Below, in pieces: positions 37,954-47,970 of a stretch of 64,000 nt of DNA; the stretch's first letter is position 1, and the number at the start of each line of letters is the position of its first letter. The DNA is from Leptolyngbya sp. Heron Island J (GTDB lineage: Bacteria; Cyanobacteriota; Cyanobacteriia; Phormidesmidales; Phormidesmidaceae), in NCBI RefSeq assembly GCF_000482245.1, contig NZ_AWNH01000022.1, positions 43,424 through 107,423 of the forward strand. The letters run 5' to 3'. Both the position numbers and the translations under genes were made by a program. The notes below the pieces were generated by a model. That model saw only the letters and a program-made list of their open reading frames with translations. It made no database searches and had not been told where the DNA came from.

Positions 37954-38748
37954 CTAAAGATTGAGGAAATGATCGAGGCCTGTAACCAGGGAAGGGGGCC
38001 AGCGACGTACCGTTTTCACCCAATGCAGGTCGGTATAACGTCTATCTAACCCTCGGGCAGCCGCCCACTGACTTTCAGCTTCTCCCCGATTACCTGTCTC
38101 CCACAAAGCGGCTGTTAAAGCAGCCCGCACATCTGCATAGTTGGGATACTTGCGGGCAAGACTTTTCAGTACCTGTAATGATTTGGCGCGTTCCCCAACC
38201 TCAAACAGAGCAATGCCATAGTTGGCATACCCGAGGGAAAAACTGGGTTGAATTGTGATTGATTTCTCATAATCTTTGAGGGCAGCTTGCCAGTCCCCTT
38301 GTCCACCTTTAGCATTCCCACGATTGTTATAGGCAGCTGGATCGTCCGGCGATAACTTTAACACCCGGTTATAATCATCAATCGCAGCCTGCCAGTCGCC
38401 CAGTGCTTCATAGGCTGTACCACGATTGAGATAGGCATCGGGCTGTAGTGGCTCTAGGCCAATCGCTCGATCATAATCACGAATGGCGGCCTCAATTTTG
38501 TTTTGACTGATACGGACATTACCCCGGTTACTCCACACAGCAGGCTCATCAGGCAACGCGTCAATTAGCTGGGTCCATAGCCCTTCAGCCAAGTCAAACT
38601 TACCGCTGCGGGTCAATTCAAAGGCTTGTTTACGCAAACCGCCGATGTCTGCCTGAGGAAGGGCCTCAGCATCTGCTGAAGCGGGTGGTAACCAGATAGA
38701 TGTAAGCCCCAAAAAGAGTCCGAAAGCAACTGCTAATAACCAGCGCAT
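37954..38748 (-). CDS. Exported tetratricopeptide repeat protein
   Basis: A 264-residue protein with a signal peptide (MRWLLAVAFGLFLGL onward, cleavage near PASADA at 26). It contains about four TPR units between residues 35 and 205; PDEPAVWSNRGNVRISQNK, PDAYLNRGTAYEALGDWQAA and PAAYNNRGNAKGGQGDWQAA show the canonical W-G-Y-A-P spacing. Proteins of this type scaffold photosystem or envelope assembly in the thylakoid lumen or periplasm; the specific partner is not evident. It is transcribed leftward, 81 bases after the tilS stop, possibly in one unit with it. Confidence 0.88.
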   Translation of the reverse strand: MRWLLAVAFGLFLGLTSIWLPPASADAEALPQADIGGLRKQAFELTRSGKFDLAEGLWTQLIDALPDEPAVWSNRGNVRISQNKIEAAIRDYDRAIGLEPLQPDAYLNRGTAYEALGDWQAAIDDYNRVLKLSPDDPAAYNNRGNAKGGQGDWQAALKDYEKSITIQPSFSLGYANYGIALFEVGERAKSLQVLKSLARKYPNYADVRAALTAALWETGNRGEAESQWAAARGLDRRYTDLHWVKTVRRWPPSLVTGLDHFLNL

Positions 38749-38829
38749 AGTGTTTAGGAAAGGTTCTTTCTATAGCTTAGGGTGGATTGATTCCCCCGTG
38801 CTACCTCCTGAGCTGGTTATATGTTCTAA

Positions 38830-39810
38830 CTATTGCAGATGAATCCAGTCATGCTCGACACGAGCAATACGCCCACCAGGAAACGGATCAGTTTGGGTCC
38901 GGTTGGGCCGATCCGCTAAGACTACTAATTTTTCAATATGGTCAAAGCTAGGTTGCTGGGGTAGTACTGTTTGCAACAGACGACGAGCGACTCGTCGCTG
39001 CAATGCTAATGGGGCTGATTGGAAACGGGAGCGATGGATACGCCAACTGTCTTGGTACTCGTCAATTACCTGGTGGTATAGCTGATCGGTCTGTTGTTCC
39101 AGATAGATGACTTCGGCGGTGAAGATTTCGGCGGTTTGGGCCAGCGTGGTTTCAACCTTGGGGTTAAAGTGCGATCGCAAATAAGGCATCAGCTCATGAC
39201 GAATACGATTACGACGATAGGTCCAATCGTTATTAGAGGTGTCATGCCACACAGGTAGACCCAAGTCACGACAAAACGCAGCAGTCGCTTGACGCGTTAG
39301 CTGTAACAGTGGTCGAGTTACATAGATATTTGAATGTTCTATACTTAGCGATCGCTGCCAGCTCAAAGCCTGAATCCCATCAGCCCCACTACCTCGTAAT
39401 AAGTTGTAAAGGACTGTTTCCGCCCGATCAGTGGCCGTATGCCCCGTCGCCACATAGTCATAGCCATGGTGATGGGCCAGGGCTGCAAATACCCCATAGC
39501 GCCAGCTACGAGCTGCTGCCTCTGTTGCCGGTAGGGCCTGCGCTGTCTCCACAAAACAAGGCAGCTGCCACTGCTGAGCCAGCTGCACTACATGGGTTGC
39601 ATTGTCAGCAGAGTCAGCTCGCCAGCCGTGGTCACAATGCACTATCGCCAGACGCCAGCCCCATTTTGGCCCCAGGTCTAACAGCAATTGGGCCAGACAC
39701 AATGAATCTTGCCCCCCAGATACGGCCACCAAAATAGCAGCCTCCTGAGGCAGCAGCCTCGTTGCTTTCAGTAAGGTGTGAATCCTGGCGTGGATGGGAG
39801 TCCAAGGCAT
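38830..39810 (-). CDS. tilS: tRNA(Ile)-lysidine synthase
   Basis: A 326-residue N-type ATP pyrophosphatase that modifies C34 of the minor isoleucine tRNA to lysidine. The PP-loop is AVSGGQDSLCL near residue 30; VHCDHGWRADSADNA and TGHTATDRAETVLYNLLRGSG are TilS-specific blocks. The C-terminal domain is short, as in other cyanobacteria. The open frame reaches 39888, but that start is TTG; the ATG at 39810 (MPWTPIHARIH) begins just ahead of the conserved domain and is preferred. An essential gene in most bacteria. Confidence 0.93.
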   Translation of the reverse strand: MPWTPIHARIHTLLKATRLLPQEAAILVAVSGGQDSLCLAQLLLDLGPKWGWRLAIVHCDHGWRADSADNATHVVQLAQQWQLPCFVETAQALPATEAAARSWRYGVFAALAHHHGYDYVATGHTATDRAETVLYNLLRGSGADGIQALSWQRSLSIEHSNIYVTRPLLQLTRQATAAFCRDLGLPVWHDTSNNDWTYRRNRIRHELMPYLRSHFNPKVETTLAQTAEIFTAEVIYLEQQTDQLYHQVIDEYQDSWRIHRSRFQSAPLALQRRVARRLLQTVLPQQPSFDHIEKLVVLADRPNRTQTDPFPGGRIARVEHDWIHLQ

Positions 39811-40037
39811 TATGGGTCGGTAGTCAGACGGTTGCAAACGTGGCAGTTCAATCAGTAATCTATGCCGACATGTAACATTAGATATCAAAAAATCTGACGA
39901 TAGTTAAAACATACGCTGATTAGAAAGAGGAGTTCGGCCCTATAGTGGTTTATGCTCTTCGATGACCAGATGGTGGTCGATGTTTTTCATCTATAGCAGC
40001 TGGATACGTCCCCAGGACAGTCTTAGCCAACTTAACC

Positions 40038-41063
40038 ATGGATAACGGCGCAGACAATCAAGTCACCAATAGTGAAGGTTTTGAAGGCCATCCCAATACG
40101 GGCGAGCATGCTGACACGCCCAATCGCAATCCTCAAGAGCAGGCACCAGCAACAGCCGCTGAGACTGTCATTAATACTGAGAATGAAACGTCACAGACGA
40201 ATCGTTCAGCACTGTCTGCAAGATTAAAGGCCTCCAAAAATGTGGAGCTGTACGTTTTCGAAGCAGAAAGTACTGGAGATGCTGATACTTTAGCCGATGT
40301 ATCGTCCATAGATGTGGAGCTGGACGAACCGGAAACTATTTCTAAACAACAGATAACCTTTAAGAGTGAGCAAGGACGTCTGTTACTGTTACTGCCCGCC
40401 GCTGCTCAAAAGAGGTTTGCTCCGGTGGAGTGGGAAGAGCTGCTGACACAGCTCAAACAGCGTCTCAGTTCTGAGGAGCGATTTTTTCAACCCAATACAA
40501 CGGTGCATTTGATTGCCCGTGACCGGCTGCTGGATAGTCGTCAGCTGCAAGAGATGGATGAGTTACTACAAACAGCTCAGCTACGGATGAAGCGTATTTA
40601 TAGCCAACGGCGACAAACGGCAGTTGCCGCTGCTACAGCAGGCTATTCGATCGAGCAGCAAACCAAATTAGAGCATCTCAACGAGACGCAAGATCAAGGT
40701 AAGGCGCTGGAAACGCCCTTATATCTACAAATGACTGTACGCTCTGGCACAGAAATTCGGCATCCTGGTTCAATTATTGTTTTAGGAGATGTCAACCCAG
40801 GTGGATCACTGATAGCCGCTGGGGATATTTTTGTGTGGGGACGTCTGCGCGGGTTGGCCCATGCCGGTTCAGAAGGCAATGGAGCCTGTCGAATTATGGC
40901 GCTACACATGCAACCGACACAGCTGCGGATTGCGGATAAGGTGGCTCGGGCACCGGAAAAACCGCCGGTTTCTTATCAACCTGAAGTTGCTTATGTCAAC
41001 GATGATGGCATTCGTATTGCGATCGCATCCGAATTTGCCCAGATTCACCTCAATGTCCCTTGA
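40038..41063 (+). CDS. minC: Septum site-determining protein MinC
   Basis: A 341-residue inhibitor of FtsZ polymerisation. The first 100 residues are acidic and probably disordered (many Asn, Glu, Thr). A weak MinC N-domain follows, and the C-terminal beta-solenoid is clear from about 230: VRSGTEIRHPGSIIVLGDV, NPGGSLIAAGDIFVWG, RLRGLAHAG, which binds MinD. The order minC-minD-minE on one strand is the standard cluster. Gaps of 153 and 163 bases between the genes are long for an operon and could hold internal promoters. Confidence 0.94.
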   Translation: MDNGADNQVTNSEGFEGHPNTGEHADTPNRNPQEQAPATAAETVINTENETSQTNRSALSARLKASKNVELYVFEAESTGDADTLADVSSIDVELDEPETISKQQITFKSEQGRLLLLLPAAAQKRFAPVEWEELLTQLKQRLSSEERFFQPNTTVHLIARDRLLDSRQLQEMDELLQTAQLRMKRIYSQRRQTAVAAATAGYSIEQQTKLEHLNETQDQGKALETPLYLQMTVRSGTEIRHPGSIIVLGDVNPGGSLIAAGDIFVWGRLRGLAHAGSEGNGACRIMALHMQPTQLRIADKVARAPEKPPVSYQPEVAYVNDDGIRIAIASEFAQIHLNVP

Positions 41064-41216
41064 AAAAAGAACTCCATAGTACACTCGACCTTTTGTATGG
41101 GGCTATCCAAAAAAAATCCCTCAGGAATTTCCCATAAAATTTGCCACAACGTGCGATTATTGCCCTACTTAAGGCCTAACCTTTGCGCATACCGTCCTCA
41201 ACCGCCTATTTAATCC

Positions 41217-42017
41217 ATGGCTATGAACCGCATTATTGTCATTACCTCCGGTAAGGGAGGCGTTGGGAAAACTACCTGTACCGCCAACCTAGGAATGGCC
41301 CTGGCCAAGGCAGGAAAACGCGTCGTAGTAATTGATGCTGATTTTGGGTTACGCAACTTGGACCTGCTGCTGGGGTTGGAAAATCGCATCGTTTACACGG
41401 CTCTGGATGTTCTAGCTGGAGAATGTCGTCTGGATCAAGCGCTAGTGAAGGATAAACGCCAGCCGAACTTGGCCCTACTGCCCGCTGCCCAAAATCGCTC
41501 GAAGGAATCTATTACCCCAGAGCAGATGAAAAAGCTGGTGCGGGCGCTGACGAAAGCCTACAACTTTGTCTTAATCGATAGTCCTGCTGGCATTGAGATG
41601 GGGTTTCGCAATGCGATCGCAGCGGCTCGTGAAGCCATCATTGTCACCACCCCTGAAATTTCTGCTGTCCGTGATGCTGACCGTGTGATTGGCCTACTAG
41701 AAGCCAATGACATTAAAGCGATGCGTCTGGTGATCAACCGTCTGAAACCGGCCATGGTGGAGGCGGAACAAATGATGTCGGTTAAGGATGTGCAAGATAT
41801 TTTGGCAGTACCGCTCCTGGGCGTTATTCCTGACGATGAGCAGGTCGTGGTTTCAACCAATAATGGTGAACCCTTGATTCTAGATAAGGAACTCTCCAAA
41901 GCCGGTACTGCTGTCTCCAATATTGCTCGTCGCCTGCAAGGAGAAAAGGTGGCACTCATGGATTTGAGTGTGCCCAAGGATAGCTTTTTTAAGAAATTAC
42001 GTCAGTTATTTAGCTAG
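41217..42017 (+). CDS. minD: Septum site-determining ATPase MinD
   Basis: A 266-residue deviant Walker A ATPase. The N-terminal SGKGGVGKTTCTANLG loop, the Walker B-like VLIDSPAGIEMGF and VINRLKP are diagnostic. The C-terminus (SFFKKLRQLFS) is the amphipathic membrane-targeting helix. It recruits MinC to the membrane and oscillates with MinE. ATG-GCT-ATG at the start gives two possible initiation codons six bases apart; the first is annotated. Confidence 0.98.
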   Translation: MAMNRIIVITSGKGGVGKTTCTANLGMALAKAGKRVVVIDADFGLRNLDLLLGLENRIVYTALDVLAGECRLDQALVKDKRQPNLALLPAAQNRSKESITPEQMKKLVRALTKAYNFVLIDSPAGIEMGFRNAIAAAREAIIVTTPEISAVRDADRVIGLLEANDIKAMRLVINRLKPAMVEAEQMMSVKDVQDILAVPLLGVIPDDEQVVVSTNNGEPLILDKELSKAGTAVSNIARRLQGEKVALMDLSVPKDSFFKKLRQLFS

Positions 42018-42180
42018 GTTTAGCCAAACGGTCGATGAATGGCGACCGTTATGCCGTTGCTGATTAACAATTTAGAATCAACCTGGTCTTTATATCCTTT
42101 TTTATAGAGCTTCTACAATTGCCTCCTCCGGGGATCAGCAACGCCAACCTTTCACTACCTCCGCCTTATCGGAAACGACC

Positions 42181-42570
42181 ATGATTAGTGACTTCTTCGA
42201 ACGACTCTTTGGCTCGCGTGAACCGGTTAGCCGTGACACGGCTAAACAACGATTGCGATTTGTTTTAGCCCATGACCGCTCTGACATTTCTCCCCAAAAC
42301 TTAGAAAAGCTGCGCCAAGAGATTTTGGAAGTCGTATCTCGCTATGTAGAACTTGATTTTGACGGTTTGGAATTTTCCCTTGAATCGGATCAGCGGATGA
42401 CCGCCCTGATGGCCAATTTACCGATTCGGAGAGTGCGTTCCAATCCGCTAGAGCCCGATAGCCCTGTTGAAGAAACCGAAGCCAAAAATTTAGAGCTAAC
42501 AGATGAATCGATTGCTCTAGATGACGAGGTTGAGGAAGTCTCGGAAACAGCCGATATTCCATTGGATTAA
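42181..42570 (+). CDS. minE: Cell division topological specificity factor MinE
   Basis: A 129-residue MinE. The N-terminal membrane-targeting segment (MISDFFERLFG), the MinD-contact helix (AKQRLRFVLAHDRSDISP) and the dimer strands (LDFDGLEFSLES) are present. About 35 extra residues at the C-terminus are acidic (EETEAKN, DDEVEEVSE), longer than the E. coli protein. It stimulates MinD ATPase. The stop overlaps the stop of the convergent SpoU gene by four bases. Confidence 0.96.
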   Translation: MISDFFERLFGSREPVSRDTAKQRLRFVLAHDRSDISPQNLEKLRQEILEVVSRYVELDFDGLEFSLESDQRMTALMANLPIRRVRSNPLEPDSPVEETEAKNLELTDESIALDDEVEEVSETADIPLD

Positions 42571-43055
42571 CGCCATTGACGATTGTATTCGTAGATTGCG
42601 ATCGCACCTGCTGTTTGCACATTCAATGACTCCACCCGACCATATTGGGGAATTGCCAACACCACATCGCAAAGCGCCTCAATATCAGCAGGAATACCGG
42701 TGAGCTCCCGCCCCAATACCAGCAGAGTTTTTGCAGCAAAATCATAATTGACCAGTGGTTGGGAGGCTACACCCAACGCTAACGCTACACGGGTATATGT
42801 CTGTTGCTGCCAAAGCCACTGTCTCAGCTGATCTGGAGCACAATACTCAACAGATTGCCAACGTTGGGCCGAGACCGCAACTTTACGAAACTCCCAGGAG
42901 TCGTCTGGCTCCGGTAATACCAATCGATTCACCCCTAACACCTCACAGGTACGGCATAGGGCGGCTTGATTAGTTATTTTTTCTACCAAAGAGGCACAGA
43001 CTACCAAACATGGAGTGTGGTCGTTGAATGCAGTGCCGATTACCTGGTGGGCCAT
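42567..43055 (-). CDS. SpoU/TrmH-family RNA 2'-O-methyltransferase
   Basis: A 162-residue SPOUT methyltransferase with the knot motifs: motif 1 region NQAALCRTCEVLGVNRLVL, motif 2 LVLGRELTGIP, and motif 3 IPQYGRVESLNVQTAGAIAIYE. It lacks the extra RNA-binding domain of the longer TrmH proteins. The frame opens at TTG 43067; the ATG at 43055 has a G-rich Shine-Dalgarno just upstream. The target nucleotide in tRNA or rRNA cannot be deduced. Confidence 0.9.
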   Translation of the reverse strand: MAHQVIGTAFNDHTPCLVVCASLVEKITNQAALCRTCEVLGVNRLVLPEPDDSWEFRKVAVSAQRWQSVEYCAPDQLRQWLWQQQTYTRVALALGVASQPLVNYDFAAKTLLVLGRELTGIPADIEALCDVVLAIPQYGRVESLNVQTAGAIAIYEYNRQWR

Positions 43056-43085
43056 GCCACCCCCCAAACAGTCATTACCTGCAAT

Positions 43086-43691
43086 CTAATCTACCGGGAC
43101 AAGCTCTACATTGAGTTCATTGATCTGACGACGACGTAGCTCCTGAGATTCCTCACGGGGTAACAGCTCAAAGACTTCACGAAACACATCGTCTACCTCT
43201 TCGTAGCTGACGGCTCCAGTTTGGTCAAAGCGCATGTTGCCACTACCGTCGAGCACCAGGGTCTGAGGCACGGCCCCTTTGAAGTAGTAGCCTGGCTCAC
43301 TCGGTGTAAACGAATCTTTTATAGGAACAGCATCAGCCATCACTGGCACAAAGTTAGCAACCCTGCCATAGGGTGCCTGTAGCTGGGAAATGACAAATGA
43401 ATATTCTTTACAATCGCGGCTGTCGTCCACGTAGAAAAACAGCAGCGTTGGCTTTTCTTGCTCAAGGGACTGGGCTAAGTTGACACGTGGCGGCACAATC
43501 GCTCCATTGCCCGCATAGAGCGCAAAGATATTGCCGTCGTATCGGTCGTCGTTGAGGCTCGCCCATGCATTACCAGGAAAGCACAGGATGGAAATTAGGA
43601 AGGCTGCGATCGCAGCCCCAATGATGCACCACCGCCATATCCGTTGATAATCAACGCCTGACTTTAAATGCCGAATAGCAAAACTACCCAT
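43086..43691 (-). CDS. Membrane-anchored thioredoxin-fold protein (PSI-accumulation-factor type)
   Basis: A 201-residue protein with one N-terminal membrane helix or uncleaved signal (about residues 22-44). A thioredoxin-like lumenal or periplasmic domain follows: PTLLFFYVDDSRDCKEYS, then VPQTLVLDGSGNMRFDQTG with the cis-proline. The CxxC centre is reduced to a single Cys (SRDCKEY). It resembles the cyanobacterial and plastid family annotated as thylakoid photosystem I accumulation factor; that naming is from memory and moderate in certainty. It stands 30 bases downstream of the SpoU start, on the same strand. Confidence 0.72.
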   Translation of the reverse strand: MGSFAIRHLKSGVDYQRIWRWCIIGAAIAAFLISILCFPGNAWASLNDDRYDGNIFALYAGNGAIVPPRVNLAQSLEQEKPTLLFFYVDDSRDCKEYSFVISQLQAPYGRVANFVPVMADAVPIKDSFTPSEPGYYFKGAVPQTLVLDGSGNMRFDQTGAVSYEEVDDVFREVFELLPREESQELRRRQINELNVELVPVD

Positions 43692-43800
43692 AAAATCCTG
43701 GTTTTTATGATCACATCACTACCATTACGCCACAGAAAGGACATTCCCTTCCACAGCCGTGCCACAAAAGCCAAAAATCATGGCTGACTTAAAGCGGCAG

Positions 43801-44412
43801 CTACGTGCCCCGAAAACTCTCAATCACATCCTGCAGTTCACCTCTAGCATTGGCATAATCTGCCGCCGTGGTCCAAGCAACGACCTGATAGTAGTTAGTT
43901 TCCCCCTCAACCGTAGTGTGTAGATACACCACAGGCACATTATCTATATTGCCTCGAACTTCATACTGGACAGCATCAAGACCATTTAGGGATGTCACAT
44001 TGGTAGCAGTCTCAGGCTGTTCTTGAGTCAACCCCCGATCTAAAAAACTCAAATACTGAATCGCATTATTAGTGAGACTAAAGGTACCTATTTCAGAACG
44101 CTTGGGATCGGCCAGGACCAGAACGTACATCGTTCTATCTTCCCGCGCTACATATAGGTCCGCATCGGGGCGCAAGTTTTGCACATCAACCCAGCCCTCA
44201 GGCAGCGTCAGCTGAACATCACTCTCCTCGTTTCTTAACAATGTCTGACCATTGGACAAATTTTGAATTGATATGGCATCAATCACATCTTTGGTGCGTT
44301 CACCCACACGATTACAGCTCGCTGCCCCGAATAAAAAGCATGCTGCGACTGCCATCAGCGATACTCTTTGCCATTGTCCATTTTTTTCTTGATGCTCAAA
44401 CTTAAACCCCAT
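43801..44412 (-). CDS. Lipoprotein with PsbP/DUF1795-like domain
   Basis: A 203-residue lipoprotein. The signal ends in FGAASC, giving a lipidated Cys near residue 34. The mature part (VQLTLPEGWVDVQN, LYVAREDRTMYVLV, YYQVVAWTTAADYANARGEL, VIESFRGT) has the strand-helix pattern of PsbP-like and DUF1795 proteins, though no family can be named with certainty. The start is ATG 44412 with AAGGA nine bases upstream; the open frame begins at TTG 44436. It lies upstream of the thioredoxin-fold gene on the same strand. Confidence 0.75.
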   Translation of the reverse strand: MGFKFEHQEKNGQWQRVSLMAVAACFLFGAASCNRVGERTKDVIDAISIQNLSNGQTLLRNEESDVQLTLPEGWVDVQNLRPDADLYVAREDRTMYVLVLADPKRSEIGTFSLTNNAIQYLSFLDRGLTQEQPETATNVTSLNGLDAVQYEVRGNIDNVPVVYLHTTVEGETNYYQVVAWTTAADYANARGELQDVIESFRGT

Positions 44413-44560
44413 GGTTCTATCCTTGTTTTGCAACAATGTCTGGCATTTTATAGCCTCCGTCCCATGCTTAGAACAGAGACGATTGCTTTTTCCTAAACCG
44501 TAAGGTTAGCGCTTTGACCTATGCTGGACTATGGAAATTTCTTCATAAAAATTAGAGGCC

Positions 44561-45652
44561 ATGCTTAGAGCTGGAATCGTCGGGCTCCCAAATGTAGGCA
44601 AATCCACCCTTTTCAATGCGCTGGTTGAAAACGCCAAAGCCCAAGCAGCGAACTTCCCGTTCTGCACCATTGAACCTAACGTTGGTGTCGTGGCAGTACC
44701 CGACCCCCGGTTAGCGGTACTCACCGAAATTTCCAAATCCGACAACACCGTTCCAGCACGGATTGAGTTTGTTGATATTGCAGGTCTCGTTAAAGGAGCC
44801 AGTAAAGGTGAAGGACTGGGTAATCAGTTTTTAGCCAATATCCGCGAAGTTGATGCCATTGTCCATGTCGTGCGTTGCTTCGAGAATGACGACATTATCC
44901 ATGTGGATGGCTCCATTGATCCACTGCGTGATGCTGAAATCATTAACCTGGAATTGGCCCTGGCTGATTTAGAACAGATCGAGCGGCGCATGGAGCGCGT
45001 CCGTAAACAGGCGAGAAAAGATCCTGAAGCCCAAGCAGAATTGACCGTGCTCGAAAAAATTCAGCCCGTACTGGCAGACGGCAAATCGGCCCGCACCGTC
45101 TCCCTGGAAGTAGACGAAGAGCTGCTGATCAAATCTCTAGGGTTTCTGACCCGTAAACCTATTATCTATGCAGCCAACGTCTCTGAAGACGAACTCGCTG
45201 AAGGCAATGCCTGGGTTGAGCAAGTCAAAACCTTAGCAGCTCAGGAGGATGCCCAAGTAGTCACTATTTCGGCCCAGGTCGAAGCCGAGCTGCTAGAACT
45301 GCCGGCAGATGAGCGCAAAGATTTTCTAGAAGCCCTTGGTGTCGAAGAAGGGGGGCTCAAATCTCTCATTCGAGCTACCTATGATTTGCTGGGGTTACGC
45401 ACCTACTTCACCACTGGTCCCAAAGAAACTCGGGCATGGACAATCACCGCAGGGATGACTGCTCCACAAGCAGCAGGCGTCATCCATACGGATTTTGAGC
45501 GTGGTTTTATTCGAGCCGAAACCATTGCTTACAAAGATCTGGTTGAACACGGATCTATGAATGCAGCTAAAGACAAAGGTTTACTGCGCAGTGAGGGCAA
45601 GGATTATACCGTTCAAGAAGGGGACGTTATGCTATTTAGGTTTAATGTCTAG
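44561..45652 (+). CDS. ychF: Redox-regulated ATPase YchF (OLA1 family)
   Basis: A 363-residue Obg-family P-loop protein: G1 [12 protein letters not shown] at residue 8, G3 [14 protein letters not shown], a coiled-coil insertion (about 130-170), and a C-terminal TGS domain ending LFRFNV. The family hydrolyses ATP in preference to GTP and associates with ribosomes. Start is ATG at 44561. Divergent from the lipoprotein gene. Confidence 0.97.
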   Translation: MLRAGIVGLPNVGKSTLFNALVENAKAQAANFPFCTIEPNVGVVAVPDPRLAVLTEISKSDNTVPARIEFVDIAGLVKGASKGEGLGNQFLANIREVDAIVHVVRCFENDDIIHVDGSIDPLRDAEIINLELALADLEQIERRMERVRKQARKDPEAQAELTVLEKIQPVLADGKSARTVSLEVDEELLIKSLGFLTRKPIIYAANVSEDELAEGNAWVEQVKTLAAQEDAQVVTISAQVEAELLELPADERKDFLEALGVEEGGLKSLIRATYDLLGLRTYFTTGPKETRAWTITAGMTAPQAAGVIHTDFERGFIRAETIAYKDLVEHGSMNAAKDKGLLRSEGKDYTVQEGDVMLFRFNV

Positions 45653-45795
45653 TCCAATGTGGAACAGTCATTAGGCGGTTGGGTTTCAACTACGGAGCGA
45701 TGCTCCCCAAAATTTCTTACGAAAATATAGTGGGATAAACTACTCATCCACGGCAGATCCTATTAGAATCTGTCCAAACACCTTGTTATGCTGGC

Positions 45796-46659
45796 TTGGA
45801 TACTGTGGTGGCTAATCGGTTTCTGAAAACTCCGCTTACAATTCCCCCCTGGGCAGCCCTTTCACTAATGATGAATGGGGTTCTATTTGTTGCGCTTCTG
45901 GTCATTTGGCAGGATAAATCAGGGGGCGTTGACCCCACCGTAATTCCACAAGCCAATGCAGCCTATGCCACTAATCCTGCATCTGAAACAGCAGCTTTAG
46001 ATTCTGGATCGCCAGCTCAGGAAAGTCGCCCTCGTCTCAACTACGAGCAGTGGGTTGATGTGCTGGGTCAGGAAGTGGCGACCATGGCCGCTAAAAATCC
46101 AGACCACCTGACCATTTTGCTGGGCGACTCTCTAAGTTTGTGGTTTCCAGCAGAACTCTTACCAGGTCGCCGAGTGTGGATGAATCAGGGAATTTCAGGC
46201 GAAAAAACTCACACTCTACTCTCACGGCTGCATCTGCTGGACGTGGCTGATGTGGATACTATCTTTTTGATGATTGGTATCAATGATCTGATTTGGGGCC
46301 AGACCGATGAGCAATTGCTGGCCAACTATCGGGACATTATGGACTATTTAGCTACCTATCATCCTGAAACCCAAGTTGTAGTTCAGTCTATTTTGCCCCA
46401 CGGTGCCGAAACAGCGACGTGGGAAAGCCGTCACCTGCTACTCGAACTGCCTAATGAACGGATTCGAGAGATGAATCAGTCTTTGGAAACCATTGCTAAA
46501 GAGTATGATGCGCATTACCTGGAGCTGTATCCAATTTTTGCCAATGGCGAGGGAAAACTCAGACCCGATTTAACTACCGATGGGCTGCACCTTAATCGCC
46601 AAGGGTATTTGGTATGGCGGGCAGCGATCTCACTCTACAGCCAATTGGAGCTGCCGTAG
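45796..46659 (+). CDS. Membrane-anchored SGNH/GDSL hydrolase
   Basis: A protein of about 287 residues with one N-terminal membrane helix (about 20-38), a Ser/Pro/Ala-rich linker and an SGNH hydrolase domain from about 85. Catalytic blocks are LLGDSLSLWFP (Ser), NQGISGEKT (Gly), MIGINDLIWG (Asn) and TTDGLHLNRQGY (Asp-x-x-His). It probably deacylates an extracytoplasmic ester. The start is uncertain: the frame opens at TTG 45796, with GTG codons at 45805 and 45808 as alternatives and no clear ribosome site. ispH follows 66 bases later. Confidence 0.85.
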   Translation: MDTVVANRFLKTPLTIPPWAALSLMMNGVLFVALLVIWQDKSGGVDPTVIPQANAAYATNPASETAALDSGSPAQESRPRLNYEQWVDVLGQEVATMAAKNPDHLTILLGDSLSLWFPAELLPGRRVWMNQGISGEKTHTLLSRLHLLDVADVDTIFLMIGINDLIWGQTDEQLLANYRDIMDYLATYHPETQVVVQSILPHGAETATWESRHLLLELPNERIREMNQSLETIAKEYDAHYLELYPIFANGEGKLRPDLTTDGLHLNRQGYLVWRAAISLYSQLELP

Positions 46660-46725
46660 CTGGCCACGGCCATTCCCCCTTTTCGGTAGACTACTAGGTA
46701 TATAGTCTGCCTCTTTGTAAAACCA

Positions 46726-47970
46726 ATGGATACCAGAGCGTTTCGCCGCAGCCTCAACAAGTCTGACAACTACTACCGAAACCAGGGATTTGGCGAGAAA
46801 GAGCAAATCGCGACCCAGATGGGGGACGAATACCAGAGTGAACTAATTCAAACCATTCGCAACCAGGGCTACACCTACACCCAGGGCGATGTCACCATCA
46901 AGTTAGCTAAGGACTTTGGTTTTTGTTGGGGAGTGGAGCGTGCCATCGCTATGGCCTACGAAGCTCGGCAGCATTTTCCGAGCCAACGCATTTGGATTAC
47001 CAACGAAATCATTCACAACCCTGGCGTAAATCAACGACTCCAGGATATGAATGTGCAATTCATTCAGGTGATTAATGGCACCAAGGACTTTTCAGTCGTC
47101 GATCAAGGTGACGTTGTCATTTTGCCTGCTTTTGGGGCCAGTGTTGATGAGATGAAACTACTGAACGACCGGGCCTGTACCATTATTGACACCACCTGTC
47201 CCTGGGTATCCAAAGTTTGGACAACAGTAGAAAAGCACAAGAAAAGCTCATTTACTTCCATCATCCACGGTAAGTACAAGCACGAAGAAACCGTAGCGAC
47301 CAAGTCTTTTGCTGATAAGTATCTGGTGGTCCTCAATCTGGATGAGGCTCAGTATGTGGCCGATTACATCCTGCGCAGCGGCGATTCGCCAGAGGAGAGG
47401 CTGCGCCAACGCAACGAGTTTTTGGCTAAATTTGCCAACGCCTATTCCGAAGGCTTTGATCCTGACCAGGATCTAACGGCTGTGGGCATTGCCAATCAAA
47501 CCACGATGCTAAAAGGGGAAACAGAGCGAATCGGCAAACTGCTGGAACGCACCATGCTGAAAAAGTATGGTCCCCAAGCTGTTAACAACCATTTCTCTAG
47601 CTTTAATACCATTTGCGATGCCACTCAAGAGCGTCAAGATGCCATGTTCGAATTAGTAGACATGGATATGGATCTGATGGTGGTCATTGGCGGGTTTAAC
47701 TCATCCAACACCACCCATCTCCAGGAAATTGCCATTGAGCGTGGCATTCCGTCGTACCACATTGATGGTCCCCAGCGTTTAAGCTCTGATAATCAGATTG
47801 AGCACCAGCCCCTCCATCAAGCAATCACAGTCTCTCAAAATTGGTTACCAGAGGGCAAAATTGTCATTGGCATTACCTCAGGGGCCTCAACACCTGATAA
47901 ATCTGTGGCTCAAGTCATTCAGCGGATCTTCCAGCTCAAAGCAGAACTCCCGACCCCCGCCGTGGTTTAA
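46726..47970 (+). CDS. ispH: 4-hydroxy-3-methylbut-2-enyl diphosphate reductase
   Basis: The last enzyme of the MEP pathway, an iron-sulfur protein that makes IPP and DMAPP. The 414-residue length, with the N-terminal extension [17 protein letters not shown], is typical of the cyanobacterial and plant type. The cluster cysteines lie in [24 protein letters not shown] and [23 protein letters not shown] and [14 protein letters not shown] follow the family. Start is ATG at 46726. Confidence 0.97.
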   Translation: MDTRAFRRSLNKSDNYYRNQGFGEKEQIATQMGDEYQSELIQTIRNQGYTYTQGDVTIKLAKDFGFCWGVERAIAMAYEARQHFPSQRIWITNEIIHNPGVNQRLQDMNVQFIQVINGTKDFSVVDQGDVVILPAFGASVDEMKLLNDRACTIIDTTCPWVSKVWTTVEKHKKSSFTSIIHGKYKHEETVATKSFADKYLVVLNLDEAQYVADYILRSGDSPEERLRQRNEFLAKFANAYSEGFDPDQDLTAVGIANQTTMLKGETERIGKLLERTMLKKYGPQAVNNHFSSFNTICDATQERQDAMFELVDMDMDLMVVIGGFNSSNTTHLQEIAIERGIPSYHIDGPQRLSSDNQIEHQPLHQAITVSQNWLPEGKIVIGITSGASTPDKSVAQVIQRIFQLKAELPTPAVV

